Shown here: in pieces, positions 1 through 7,724 of the stretch
Layout of the letters: each line of letters opens with the position of its first letter
Position numbering within the stretch: position 1 is the stretch's first letter
Origin: Lachnospiraceae bacterium UBA7054
Lineage (GTDB): Bacteria > Bacillota > Clostridia > Lachnospirales > Lachnospiraceae
Reading direction: 5' to 3'
Length of the DNA stretch: 19,997 nt
Assembly (NCBI GenBank): GCA_002492725.1
Contig: DLAF01000060.1
Coordinates: 1 to 19,997 of the forward strand
Program-made: the position numbers and the translations under genes
Notes under the pieces: model-generated
Told to the model about the DNA's origin: nothing
The model's input: only the letters and a program-made list of their open reading frames with translations
The model's database searches: none

Positions 1-1
1 T

Positions 2-18
2 GGCGTTTCGCAAACGCC
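2..18 (+). terminator. Short hairpin at window edge, possible terminator of an upstream gene
   Basis: GGCGTTT (2-8) and AAACGCC (12-18) are perfect inverted repeats around a three-base loop, followed by TATTT. It could end a transcript coming from outside the window. The T tract is weak and the upstream gene cannot be seen, so the role is uncertain. Confidence 0.3.
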
Positions 19-21
19 TAT

Positions 22-35
22 TTACAAATATGTAA
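22..35 (+). promoter_or_regulatory. Inverted repeat TTACA-N4-TGTAA before the GntR gene
   Basis: A 5-bp inverted repeat with a 4-bp spacer ends just before the ribosome site AAAGGAGA (37-44) of the first gene. GntR proteins of the YtrA group usually autoregulate from such palindromes, so it is a candidate operator. The arms are short and could occur by chance. The second GntR operon in this window has a much stronger palindrome. Confidence 0.3.
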
Positions 36-48
36 GAAAGGAGACGAC

Positions 49-408
49 ATGATACTGATAGATTACAAAGACACCCGCCCCATTTACGAGCAGATCGTGG
101 AGCGTTACAAGACTCTGATCTTAAAGGGCGTCATGCAGCCAGACGAGCAGATGCCTTCGGTGCGGAATCTGGCGATGGAGCTTTCCATCAATCCGAATAC
201 GATTCAAAAGGCCTATGCGGAACTGGAGCGGCAGGGCTTTCTCTATACAGTAAAAGGCAGGGGGAATTTTGTCACCGGCGACGGCTGCCTGGTAGAGAAG
301 CGCAAAAAAGAGTATATTGACCAGATTCTGGAGCTTGTGAAAGAAGTGATTGAACTTGGCATGAGCAAGATGGAGGTTGTGTTTGAAATTGAGAAGTTAC
401 AGATTTAG
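49..408 (+). CDS. GntR family transcriptional regulator, YtrA type
   Basis: A 119-residue DNA-binding regulator. The winged helix-turn-helix spans about residues 9-77, with the typical GntR motif around 'NPNTIQKAYAELERQGF' and the wing 'GRGNF'. Only about 40 helical residues follow, so there is no ligand-binding domain. This is the short YtrA subgroup, which generally represses its own operon with adjacent ABC transporters. The start follows AAAGGAGA with 4-nt spacing. An ABC ATPase gene starts 49 bases after the stop and a permease gene after that, so this is probably the operon repressor. The signal sensed is not evident from the sequence. A second protein of the same type is encoded at 15258-15638 on the other strand. 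Confidence 0.92.
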   Translation: MILIDYKDTRPIYEQIVERYKTLILKGVMQPDEQMPSVRNLAMELSINPNTIQKAYAELERQGFLYTVKGRGNFVTGDGCLVEKRKKEYIDQILELVKEVIELGMSKMEVVFEIEKLQI

Positions 409-457
409 AAGGGAGAAATAGACAAAAATAAGTAGGATGGCCGACAAGGAGGAAACT

Positions 458-1363
458 ATGATTGAGATACATAACCTGACGAAGCGCTTTGATCAGATCA
501 AGGCCGTCGATGAGGTCAGCGTTGCCATTCGTGAGAAGACGGTGTTTGGGCTGATCGGCACGAACGGCGCGGGGAAAAGCACGGTGCTTAGGATGATTGC
601 AGGGGTGATCAAGCCTGACGAAGGTACGGTGGCGGTGGACAATATGCCCGTGTACGACAATGTGGAGGCGAAAAAAAGGCTGTTTTTTATTGCGGATGAG
701 CCTTACTTTTTTGCGAACGCCAATGCACAGACGATGGAACGTTATTACAGCGGTGTCTATGAAGCATTTGATAAGGAAGAGTTTTATCGTTATCTGGAAA
801 AATTCAGCCTGGATAAAAACAGAAAGATCGGGACGTTTTCCAAAGGCATGAAAAAGCAGCTTGCCCTGCTTTTGGGCATCTGCGCCCACACGAAGTATAT
901 TCTCTGTGACGAGACTTTTGACGGTCTCGATCCCGTGATGCGGCAGGGCATCAAGTCCATCTTTGCAAAAGAGATGGAGGAACGGGGCCTGACGCCTGTG
1001 ATTGCCTCTCACAATCTGCGGGAGCTTGAGGATATCTGTGATCATGTTGGGCTGTTACATAAGGGAGGCGTGCTGCTTTCCAAGGATCTGGAAGATATGA
1101 AGTGTAATATTCAAAAGGTGCAGTGCGTCTTCGCCACGGTGGACGATGAGATCAAGGCATTAAACGGGTTGGAAATACTAAAGAAAGAGCAGAGAGGATC
1201 CCTTAGCACGATCACCCTGCGCAGCGGCAGGGAGGAAGTGGAGGCAAGGCTTGCCACGGTGGACACCGTTTTTTACGAGGTGCTTCCGCTTTCTTTGGAG
1301 GAGATCTTTATCAGTGAGACGGAGGTGGTAGGCTATGACATCAAAAAACTCATTCTGGGCTAG
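458..1363 (+). CDS. ABC transporter ATP-binding protein, YtrB/BcrA-like
   Basis: A 301-residue ABC ATPase. Walker A is GTNGAGKST (residues 34-42). The signature is degenerate, FSKGM instead of LSGGQ, as often seen in YtrB/antibiotic-efflux ATPases. Walker B is ILCDE followed by the D-loop 'GLDP', and the H-loop is 'ASHN'. The ~80-residue C-terminal extension is typical of ABC-2 exporter ATPases. An in-frame ATG at 437 exists, but AAGGAGGA (446-453) lies 4 bases before the ATG at 458, so 458 is chosen. The end overlaps the permease gene by 29 bases, which implies tight co-translation. It should power export or membrane remodelling through the downstream permease. The substrate cannot be named; family members often respond to cell-wall antibiotics. 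Confidence 0.93.
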   Translation: MIEIHNLTKRFDQIKAVDEVSVAIREKTVFGLIGTNGAGKSTVLRMIAGVIKPDEGTVAVDNMPVYDNVEAKKRLFFIADEPYFFANANAQTMERYYSGVYEAFDKEEFYRYLEKFSLDKNRKIGTFSKGMKKQLALLLGICAHTKYILCDETFDGLDPVMRQGIKSIFAKEMEERGLTPVIASHNLRELEDICDHVGLLHKGGVLLSKDLEDMKCNIQKVQCVFATVDDEIKALNGLEILKKEQRGSLSTITLRSGREEVEARLATVDTVFYEVLPLSLEEIFISETEVVGYDIKKLILG

Positions 1364-3473
1364 CTGCAGAGAAAACCATAAACGGCGGATCTGGGTGTGG
1401 ATCGTGGCGGTGCTTTCACAGCTCCTTGTTTATGGCGGCATGACAATGGTCTACTTAAGCCGTATCCGCAGTTTTTATGAGGGAGGGACCTATCGGACAA
1501 GACAGGCTTTTGAGGAGGCGATGTATCAGGCGGCGCGGGATGCGCTCGGATTTTCGGATAACGTTTATCCTTTCATTATGATTCTGGGGGCAATCATCGG
1601 AATACAGGGTTTTTCCTATCTCTATGACAGGAGAAAGGTTGACATGTATCACAGTGTTCCGGTAGCGAAAGGCAGAAGATTTGCAGTAGTCTATTTAAAC
1701 GGCCTTATGATTTATGTTGTTTCTTATCTGGCGGGACTTTTTGTCAGCATGGTGCTTGCGGGCGCACAGGGCGCGGTGAACGCTGCGGTCATTTCGGATG
1801 CGGGATTGGCTTTTTTGTGGAATCTGTTTTTGTTTCTTGTCAGTTACCATATGATGATCCTTTCGGTGATGCTTACGGGGAATCGCTTTGTGACGGCATG
1901 CGTATACCTGTTCCTGGGACTGTTTGAAATCTGTGCCAACGCGATGAAAAATGCGTTGAGCTGGGACTTTTATGACACGTATACCATAGCTTTTAAGGAT
2001 TCGGCTCCGAAACTTTCCGTCTATTATGACTGCACGGCAAATATCTGGCAGTTAAAGAATCTGAAGGAGGCAGGAGAGAAGGCGGCGCTGGCGTTCCCCA
2101 TCATGGGGAAGTGGGCGGTCATTGCGGCGGTATTTCTTGCGCTTTCCTGGATCGCCTATCGAAAGAGGGCTTCCGAGGCAGCTGGGAAGGCAATCGCCTT
2201 TCCTGTGTTGAAACCTTTTTTGAAAGTGGCGGTGGCGATTCCCGGCGCGCTGCTGATCGGTTCTTTGGTGTACGATTCTTCGAACGGCAACGTGACGCTG
2301 ATGGCGGCAGGGATGCTCGCGGGTGCGGTCATTATCTGTGCGGCAATGGAGGTGCTTTATGCGTTTGACATCAGATGTATCTTAAAACATTTACCGTCAA
2401 CGGGAGTTGCGATTGCAGGTGTTTTGGCAATATTTTGTATCTTTAAGTGGGATCTGACAGGGTATGATAAATACATACCGGATCAGAACCGGGTGGAAAG
2501 TATTGCAATTTCATTGGACAGCTATTATGATAATTATTGGGATGAAAACAGGCAGTATATCAATTCCGACGATTATATCAAAGAAAACATGTTTCTCACC
2601 GATGCTAAGCCGGTTCTTGCGCTGGCAGCCATGTCACGGCAGACGGATGCCGAAGACATGGGACAGAGCCGTACCCTGCAGGTTCTCTATCGCCTGAAGT
2701 CCGGCAGGGAGAAGGCAAGAAGGGTTGTAGTGGATTATGATGATCCGAAAGCGGTGGCGTATTTGGATCAGATTTTTAAAACCGATGAATTTAAGCGCGG
2801 CATCTTCCAGGTGATGACGGACGAAAAATACTGTGACGGCGTAACAAAGATCAGCTACTCGAACGGTCCGGTCAGGACGGCGATTCCTGCTAAAGAGGCC
2901 GATGCGCTGCGGGCTGCCTGGATCAAGGATATGGAGCAGTTTGATTTTAAGCTGGCAAAGGATGGTATGCCCTGTGGACAGATCACACTAAGCTATGCCG
3001 ATTACTCGCAGAGGGAGTGGTATGTGTATGATACGTTTACAGAGACGATTGCCTGTCTGAAAAAGAATGAAGCCTTTTATCCCGCGCAGCTGAATGCGGA
3101 AGATGTTGACTATATTACGGTGGTAAATTATCACAATGAATTGACGCAGGAGGCTGTGGATATGGCAGTTGATGAGAGTGTTGCGCGTGAAGGCGATATG
3201 CCGATAGATGTAGCTATCGATGTGGACTACACCGTAACGGAGAACTTTACCGACAGGGCGCAGCTAGAGGAGATTTTGTCGGAAATTCATTGTTCGTATT
3301 TCACCTCTCCCTGGGGGAATTATAACGGAATCGAGGATAATTATTCTGTGAATGTGGTGTTTAAGAAAGATAGTGATTATCCTTATGAGAGAGATTCTTA
3401 CTACTTTAACTATGTCTTTGTCAAAGGGCAGGTGCCAGATTTTGTAGCGGAGGCAACTGCGTACACAGAATGA
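1335..3473 (+). CDS. ABC transporter permease with large C-terminal extracytoplasmic domain
   Basis: A 712-residue membrane protein. About nine hydrophobic helices lie in the first ~370 residues (roughly 19-41, 77-97, 115-140, 157-180, 183-205, 259-277, 295-313, 320-343, 355-371). A hydrophilic, Asp/Tyr-rich tail of ~340 residues follows, probably outside the cell. The element 'YHSVPVAKGRRF' after helix 2 matches the cytoplasmic motif of ABC-2 permeases ('lPvsR'). The gene overlaps the ATPase gene by 29 bases, and the ribosome site GGAGG lies within that gene. The organisation is one permease per ATPase with a GntR repressor upstream. The tail resembles domains of unknown function on clostridial ABC permeases, but I cannot assign a family with certainty. 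Transport direction is inferred to be export. Confidence 0.85.
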   Translation: MTSKNSFWASCRENHKRRIWVWIVAVLSQLLVYGGMTMVYLSRIRSFYEGGTYRTRQAFEEAMYQAARDALGFSDNVYPFIMILGAIIGIQGFSYLYDRRKVDMYHSVPVAKGRRFAVVYLNGLMIYVVSYLAGLFVSMVLAGAQGAVNAAVISDAGLAFLWNLFLFLVSYHMMILSVMLTGNRFVTACVYLFLGLFEICANAMKNALSWDFYDTYTIAFKDSAPKLSVYYDCTANIWQLKNLKEAGEKAALAFPIMGKWAVIAAVFLALSWIAYRKRASEAAGKAIAFPVLKPFLKVAVAIPGALLIGSLVYDSSNGNVTLMAAGMLAGAVIICAAMEVLYAFDIRCILKHLPSTGVAIAGVLAIFCIFKWDLTGYDKYIPDQNRVESIAISLDSYYDNYWDENRQYINSDDYIKENMFLTDAKPVLALAAMSRQTDAEDMGQSRTLQVLYRLKSGREKARRVVVDYDDPKAVAYLDQIFKTDEFKRGIFQVMTDEKYCDGVTKISYSNGPVRTAIPAKEADALRAAWIKDMEQFDFKLAKDGMPCGQITLSYADYSQREWYVYDTFTETIACLKKNEAFYPAQLNAEDVDYITVVNYHNELTQEAVDMAVDESVAREGDMPIDVAIDVDYTVTENFTDRAQLEEILSEIHCSYFTSPWGNYNGIEDNYSVNVVFKKDSDYPYERDSYYFNYVFVKGQVPDFVAEATAYTE

Positions 3474-3475
3474 GA

Positions 3476-3553
3476 GATTACGAAACTCCTTTGAAGTTGT
3501 AGATATTGTACAAACAGCATAATGATATCAACACTATGATGAGTTTCGTAATC
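3476..3553. repeat. 78-bp element with perfect 13-bp terminal inverted repeats (solo copy of dispersed repeat)
   Basis: GATTACGAAACTC (3476-3488) is the exact reverse complement of 3541-3553. The left arm contains CGAAACTCCT, 14 variable bases, then ATTGTACAAACAGCATAA. The same pattern with identical spacing appears twice near 10315-10510. It starts 2 bases after the stop of the permease gene. It may be an internally deleted form of the longer element, retaining one full arm and only the tip of the other. No target-site duplication is obvious. It could also act as a transcript 3' end or leader structure between the two transporter operons. Confidence 0.75.
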
Positions 3554-3587
3554 GCTAAACGCAATAGAATCAAGAAAGGAAACGGAT

Positions 3588-4331
3588 GTGGACGTTAACA
3601 GATGGGGTGAACCGGTCATTCAGGTGACGGATCTATACAAGATATACCGGGTCGGAGAAGAGCGGGTACGGGCCTTAAACGGGGTCAGTTTCTCCATCAG
3701 GCGGGGATGCTTCTGCTCCATCGTGGGCGCTTCCGGCTCCGGGAAATCCACGCTGCTCAATATGCTGGCGGGACTGGAAAAACCCACCAAGGGCGAGATC
3801 GTGATCGCGGGAGAGCACATGGAGAAAAAGACGGAGAATCAACTTGTGGCTTTCCGCAGGGAACATATTGGTTTTATCTTTCAATCCTTTAACCTGATGG
3901 GAACCATGAACGCCATCGAGAATGTAGCGCTGCCGCTGACGTTTCAGGGCATGGACAAGAAAAGCCGCAACAAAAAGGCGGAGGAAATGCTCGATCTGGT
4001 GGGGCTGACCAAGCATAAGAAGCACAGACCGAACCAGATGTCCGGCGGTCAGCAGCAGCGTGTGGGCGTGGCGAGAGCCCTGGTCGTGGAGCCGGAGATC
4101 ATCTTTGCGGACGAGCCAACCGGCAATCTGGATTCCAACACTTCCGTGGAGGTCATGAATCTGATGAAAAAGGTGGTGCGGGAAAAGAACCAGACGTTAG
4201 TCATGGTCACGCACGACAATTATCTGGCGAGTTTTGCGGATATCGTAATCCGAATCCGGGATGGAAAGATTCTGGAGATTGACGAGCGGGATGAAAAGGA
4301 TGTGCCGGATGAAATCAAGGTGCAGGAGTGA
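3588..4331 (+). CDS. ABC transporter ATP-binding protein, MacB/LolD-like
   Basis: A 247-residue ATPase of the MacB/LolD/FtsE group. It has Walker A GASGSGKST (47-55), a Q-loop at Gln99, the signature MSGGQQQR (151-158), Walker B IIFADE (171-176) with the family motif 'EPTGNLDS', and an H-loop histidine at 209. These motifs are all canonical, unlike the degenerate signatures of the other ATPases in this window. It starts at GTG with AAAGGA 7 bases upstream; the overlapping ATG at 3586 is out of frame. The next genes encode a secreted accessory protein and a MacB-like permease, forming one export or mechanotransmission complex. Such ATPases typically work with a permease that does not move substrate through the bilayer. 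The substrate is unknown. Confidence 0.94.
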   Translation: MDVNRWGEPVIQVTDLYKIYRVGEERVRALNGVSFSIRRGCFCSIVGASGSGKSTLLNMLAGLEKPTKGEIVIAGEHMEKKTENQLVAFRREHIGFIFQSFNLMGTMNAIENVALPLTFQGMDKKSRNKKAEEMLDLVGLTKHKKHRPNQMSGGQQQRVGVARALVVEPEIIFADEPTGNLDSNTSVEVMNLMKKVVREKNQTLVMVTHDNYLASFADIVIRIRDGKILEIDERDEKDVPDEIKVQE

Positions 4332-4384
4332 TATTTTTGGCGTTATCATATTGCAGTTAGGGAAGAAAGAGGACGGATGGAAAA

Positions 4385-6202
4385 ATGAAAAAGAATGAGC
4401 AAATCAGAAAAGGAACATTTGTGAGGAGAAAAGCGGCGTGTCGGATGGTATTTTGTATCCTGCTTAGTGCAGCGTTGTTTCTGGCGGTGCCATCGGTTTT
4501 TCCGATTCCCGGAGGAATGCGGTATGTGGAGGCGACGGGGGAGAGCGTCAGTGCCAACAGCACGGACAACACCCATTATGTGCAGCGGACTTCTGACCGG
4601 GTGATCACGGACGATGACCGCGGCGATGCCGATAAGGATCTGCTTTTCTATATGCAGAGTCTGGAGGTGAAATATCATCTGGATGAGAAGGTGATGGAGA
4701 GCCTTCACAAAGTGTTTGACAGCGCGGTCTACTATATTGCGAATACCGAGATGTCCCTGACGGAGTTATGGAATTATGTCGGAGGCGTGAAATCTTCCAT
4801 GGAATCAGCGGCGACCAATAAGCTTTCGCAGACCACCAGCGAATTTTTACAGGTGGCAGACAACTGGGAAACGCCTATTGTGAGCTATGGACAGGGTGTG
4901 GCCATCGTGCTGCCGATTGTCAATTTCGGCACCGAAGAGCTCAACGACCTGATCGTGGAGCCGGTAATCTCCAACGCAGTGACGGAGTGGCCTTTTGAAC
5001 CGGATACGACAAATTATCTGCAGACAGAACCGTTTATTCCCGGCTGTCAAACGAAAGAGTCGGCCATGGCAAACCGCAGGGAATTTACCTTTCATTTCAC
5101 GACCAGAAGCGATGTGATGAGCGGGTATTATCCCCTGAAATTTAACATATCCTATACGAAGGCAGGCATCCGCAGCGAGAAACCGGCGGAACTTACCGTG
5201 TATGTAAAGACCATCGGTAAGCCCGGCAGCGGTATCATCGGCGGTAACGGTTCGGAAGCAGCCGGTTCTAAGCCCCGTATCGTCGTGACGGGTTTTGAGA
5301 CGAACCCGGCCAAGGTCTTTGCGGGAGAGACCTTTACCCTGACAATCCATGTAAAGAATACGTCCAAGGATACGACGGTGACCAATGTGCTCTTTGACAT
5401 GCAGGCGGCGCAGGAGGGAGAGGATAAGACCAACACCTACTCGGCTTTCCTGCCGACATCCGGATCAAGCTCCGTTTACATGGAGAAGATTGCTCCGGAC
5501 ACTTCGGCGGATATCGAGATCGAGATGACGGCCAAGGCGGACTTAGCGCAGAAGCCTTACGTCCTTGATGTCAACATGAAATATGATGCAGCTACGGTCT
5601 TTGATTTGACCGATAAGGCCAGCGTATCGATACCGATCTCGCAGGAGAGCCGTTTTGACACCAGCATCCCGGAGGTGGTACCCGATAATATTGAGGTTGG
5701 GTCCCAGTCCAACGTGATGTTCAGTATTTACAATACGGGAAAGACGACCCTCTATAACGTACAGGTGAAGTTTATCGCGGACTCCATTGCGGAGGCATCG
5801 GCTTTTGTGGGCAATCTGCAATCCGGTAATACGGGCAACGTGGACGTGATGCTGACGGGCGCAGCGGCGACTATGGATGATGGCACCGTGAAACTGGAAA
5901 TTTCCTACGAGGACGAAGCGGGCAATGTGACTACGGCGGAAAAGACCATTACTCTTTTTGTAAATGAAGCTATGATGGACGATATGATGATGGGTGATGA
6001 TTTTATGATGGAAGACGGCATGATGCCGGAGGGCGGGGAAGGAACAAAACCGAAAACCGGACTGATCGTGGGAATCGCCGCTGTGGTGATTGCGGCAGCG
6101 GTGGCAGGCTTTGTCGTATTTTTAAAGCTTCGCAAAAAGAAAAAGGCGGCGCTTGAGGAGGCGGCAGATCTGGCGGATCTTGAGAAAGACATTTTCAAAT
6201 AA
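4385..6202 (+). CDS. Secreted, membrane-anchored CARDB-type accessory protein with Met-rich juxtamembrane segment
   Basis: A 605-residue protein. An N-terminal signal or anchor helix (about 21-40) precedes a soluble region. Beta-rich sections at about 160-286, 298-408 and 430-528 resemble CARDB/NEW3-type Ig-like domains (for example 'VKNTSKDTTVTNV' and 'YNTGKTTLYNVQV'). A methionine/acid-rich stretch at 530-547 holds nine Met. A transmembrane helix (560-580) and a basic then acidic cytoplasmic tail follow. The topology is extracellular domains held at the membrane beside the MacB-type permease encoded next. It is probably an extracytoplasmic subunit of that ABC complex, perhaps playing the adaptor role taken by MacA in Gram-negatives; that is inference from position. 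The start is ATG 4385 with AGAGGA upstream. Confidence 0.82.
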   Translation: MKKNEQIRKGTFVRRKAACRMVFCILLSAALFLAVPSVFPIPGGMRYVEATGESVSANSTDNTHYVQRTSDRVITDDDRGDADKDLLFYMQSLEVKYHLDEKVMESLHKVFDSAVYYIANTEMSLTELWNYVGGVKSSMESAATNKLSQTTSEFLQVADNWETPIVSYGQGVAIVLPIVNFGTEELNDLIVEPVISNAVTEWPFEPDTTNYLQTEPFIPGCQTKESAMANRREFTFHFTTRSDVMSGYYPLKFNISYTKAGIRSEKPAELTVYVKTIGKPGSGIIGGNGSEAAGSKPRIVVTGFETNPAKVFAGETFTLTIHVKNTSKDTTVTNVLFDMQAAQEGEDKTNTYSAFLPTSGSSSVYMEKIAPDTSADIEIEMTAKADLAQKPYVLDVNMKYDAATVFDLTDKASVSIPISQESRFDTSIPEVVPDNIEVGSQSNVMFSIYNTGKTTLYNVQVKFIADSIAEASAFVGNLQSGNTGNVDVMLTGAAATMDDGTVKLEISYEDEAGNVTTAEKTITLFVNEAMMDDMMMGDDFMMEDGMMPEGGEGTKPKTGLIVGIAAVVIAAAVAGFVVFLKLRKKKKAALEEAADLADLEKDIFK

Positions 6203-6256
6203 TGGGCAGTTTCTTATCGCCTCATCGCAACAGGCTGCTCAGAAATGAGGATTGAT

Positions 6257-7609
6257 ATGAAGTTTCTTGATTTGCTGCGGATGAGCAGCAGTAATCTCTG
6301 GAAAAGAAAAGTGAGAACCATTTTGACGGTGCTTGGCGTGGTGATTGGCGTGGCTTCCATCGTGGTTATGGTGTCTCTGGGTCTGGGCTTAAGTAAATCT
6401 TTGATGGCGCAGTACGAGTCCTATGGGAGCCTGACACAGGTGACGGTGAATGCGCCGTGGAACGATTCTTCCACGGAGGAGGTAAAGCGGCTGGATCAGA
6501 AGCTGATCGATGAGATCCTGCAGATGGAACATGTGGAGTCGGTGTACCCGGTGCTGGAGACGCAGGCGCTTGCCCAGTATGGCAGCTACCAGGGATATTT
6601 GCAGATACAGGGAATGACGAAGGAAGCAATTGAGAGTTTAAATCTTGAAGTGGGACAGGGGCAGCTTCCCGGAAATGATCAGACGCTTACTTTTTTCTAT
6701 GGAAATCAGGTTTTACAGAACTTTTACAATGCCAAGGGAAACGGCGGCGGTTATTGGGAGACAGGGATTTTGCCGGATATCGATCTGATGAAAGACCCGA
6801 TTTTTGTCATTTTTGATATGGACGCTTATTATCAGTCCGGTTCTACGGATGAAAACGGACAAACAAAGAAACCGCCCAAAAAATATCTGATCGAGACCTG
6901 CGGGGTGGAGGCACAACCCGCGGAAAACCAGTGGTCCCAATACGGCTGGTATACCATATGCGATATTGACCAGTTGATGACGGAACTGAAAAAAATCTTT
7001 AAGAATAAAGTGATTCCCGGACAGCCGCAGACAAAGACGGGAAAACCTTATAAAGAGATTTTTTATAGCCGGCTGCTGGTAAATGTAGACAGTATGGACA
7101 ATGTGGTAGCGCTGCAAAAATCGCTGACGGATCTGGGATATGATGCTTACAGCCAGGCGGAGTGGGTGGAGTCCGAGCAGAAGACCATGGGCTACATTCA
7201 GGCAGTGCTCGGCGGCATCGGTGCGGTGTCTTTATTCGTGGCGGCCATCGGCATTACCAATACCATGATGATGTCCATTTACGAGCGCACCAAGGAGATC
7301 GGCGTGATGAAGGTGCTGGGGTGTGACCTGCGAAATGTCCGCAGCCTCTTTCTGATGGAGGCGGGTTTCATCGGTTTTATCGGCGGCGTAATCGGCCTGA
7401 TTCTAAGCTTTATCCTGTCCGTTGTGATCAACAAGGTGGCGGCGAACGCGAACGAATATATGAACACTTCGGGCGGCATTTCCTATATTCCCATCTGGCT
7501 GGTGTTTTTGTCGCTGGTATTTGCCGTTATGGTGGGTATGGTGGCGGGATTTTTCCCGGCCAGGAGGGCGATGCGCTTAAGTCCGTTAGCGGCGATACGA
7601 AACGAATAA
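6257..7609 (+). CDS. ABC transporter permease, MacB/FtsX-like
   Basis: A 450-residue permease with the MacB layout. The first helix lies at about 20-42 ('ILTVLGVVIGVASIVVMVSL'). A periplasmic-type MacB_PCD domain of ~260 residues follows, then three C-terminal helices forming the FtsX domain. The conserved 'MMMSIYERTKEIGVMKVLG' segment couples to the ATPase. It ends with the typical 'PARRAMRLSPLAAIRNE'. The start at 6257 is chosen because TGAGGA lies 5 bases upstream. An in-frame ATG at 6245 would add four residues but has no ribosome site. It is the last gene of the ATPase/CARDB/permease operon and is followed by an intrinsic terminator. Related systems export peptides or lipoproteins or signal envelope stress. 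Which applies here cannot be told. Confidence 0.94.
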   Translation: MKFLDLLRMSSSNLWKRKVRTILTVLGVVIGVASIVVMVSLGLGLSKSLMAQYESYGSLTQVTVNAPWNDSSTEEVKRLDQKLIDEILQMEHVESVYPVLETQALAQYGSYQGYLQIQGMTKEAIESLNLEVGQGQLPGNDQTLTFFYGNQVLQNFYNAKGNGGGYWETGILPDIDLMKDPIFVIFDMDAYYQSGSTDENGQTKKPPKKYLIETCGVEAQPAENQWSQYGWYTICDIDQLMTELKKIFKNKVIPGQPQTKTGKPYKEIFYSRLLVNVDSMDNVVALQKSLTDLGYDAYSQAEWVESEQKTMGYIQAVLGGIGAVSLFVAAIGITNTMMMSIYERTKEIGVMKVLGCDLRNVRSLFLMEAGFIGFIGGVIGLILSFILSVVINKVAANANEYMNTSGGISYIPIWLVFLSLVFAVMVGMVAGFFPARRAMRLSPLAAIRNE

Positions 7610-7617
7610 CAATAGGG

Positions 7618-7647
7618 GCAGGCGCTAAAAAAGCGCTTGCTTTTTTT
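7618..7647 (+). terminator. Intrinsic terminator of the MacB-like operon
   Basis: GCAGGCGCT (7618-7626) pairs with AGCGCTTGC (7632-7640) in a 9-bp stem with one G-T wobble and an A5 loop. It is followed at once by seven T (7641-7647). It lies 8 bases after the permease stop codon, in the ideal position to end that operon. Confidence 0.88.
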
Positions 7648-7666
7648 ATCCCGCATATTATATAAT
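7637..7666 (+). promoter_or_regulatory. Candidate sigma-A promoter for the repeat-protein gene
   Basis: TTGCTT (7637-7642) lies 18 bases before a perfect TATAAT (7661-7666). The -35 box overlaps the 3' arm and T tract of the preceding terminator. Transcription would begin near 7673 and give a ~50-base leader before the ATG at 7725. The -10 is consensus, but the -35 only matches moderately. Confidence 0.6.
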
Positions 7667-7724
7667 AGATTTACATAAGTATTTATTATGGTAATCTATT
7701 GTCACATAGGATGGAGGAGTGCAT

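Noticed and set aside
272..1045. 257-codon minus-strand frame across the GntR and ABC ATPase genes
   Set aside because: Overlaps two well-supported genes, has no domain and no ribosome site of its own.
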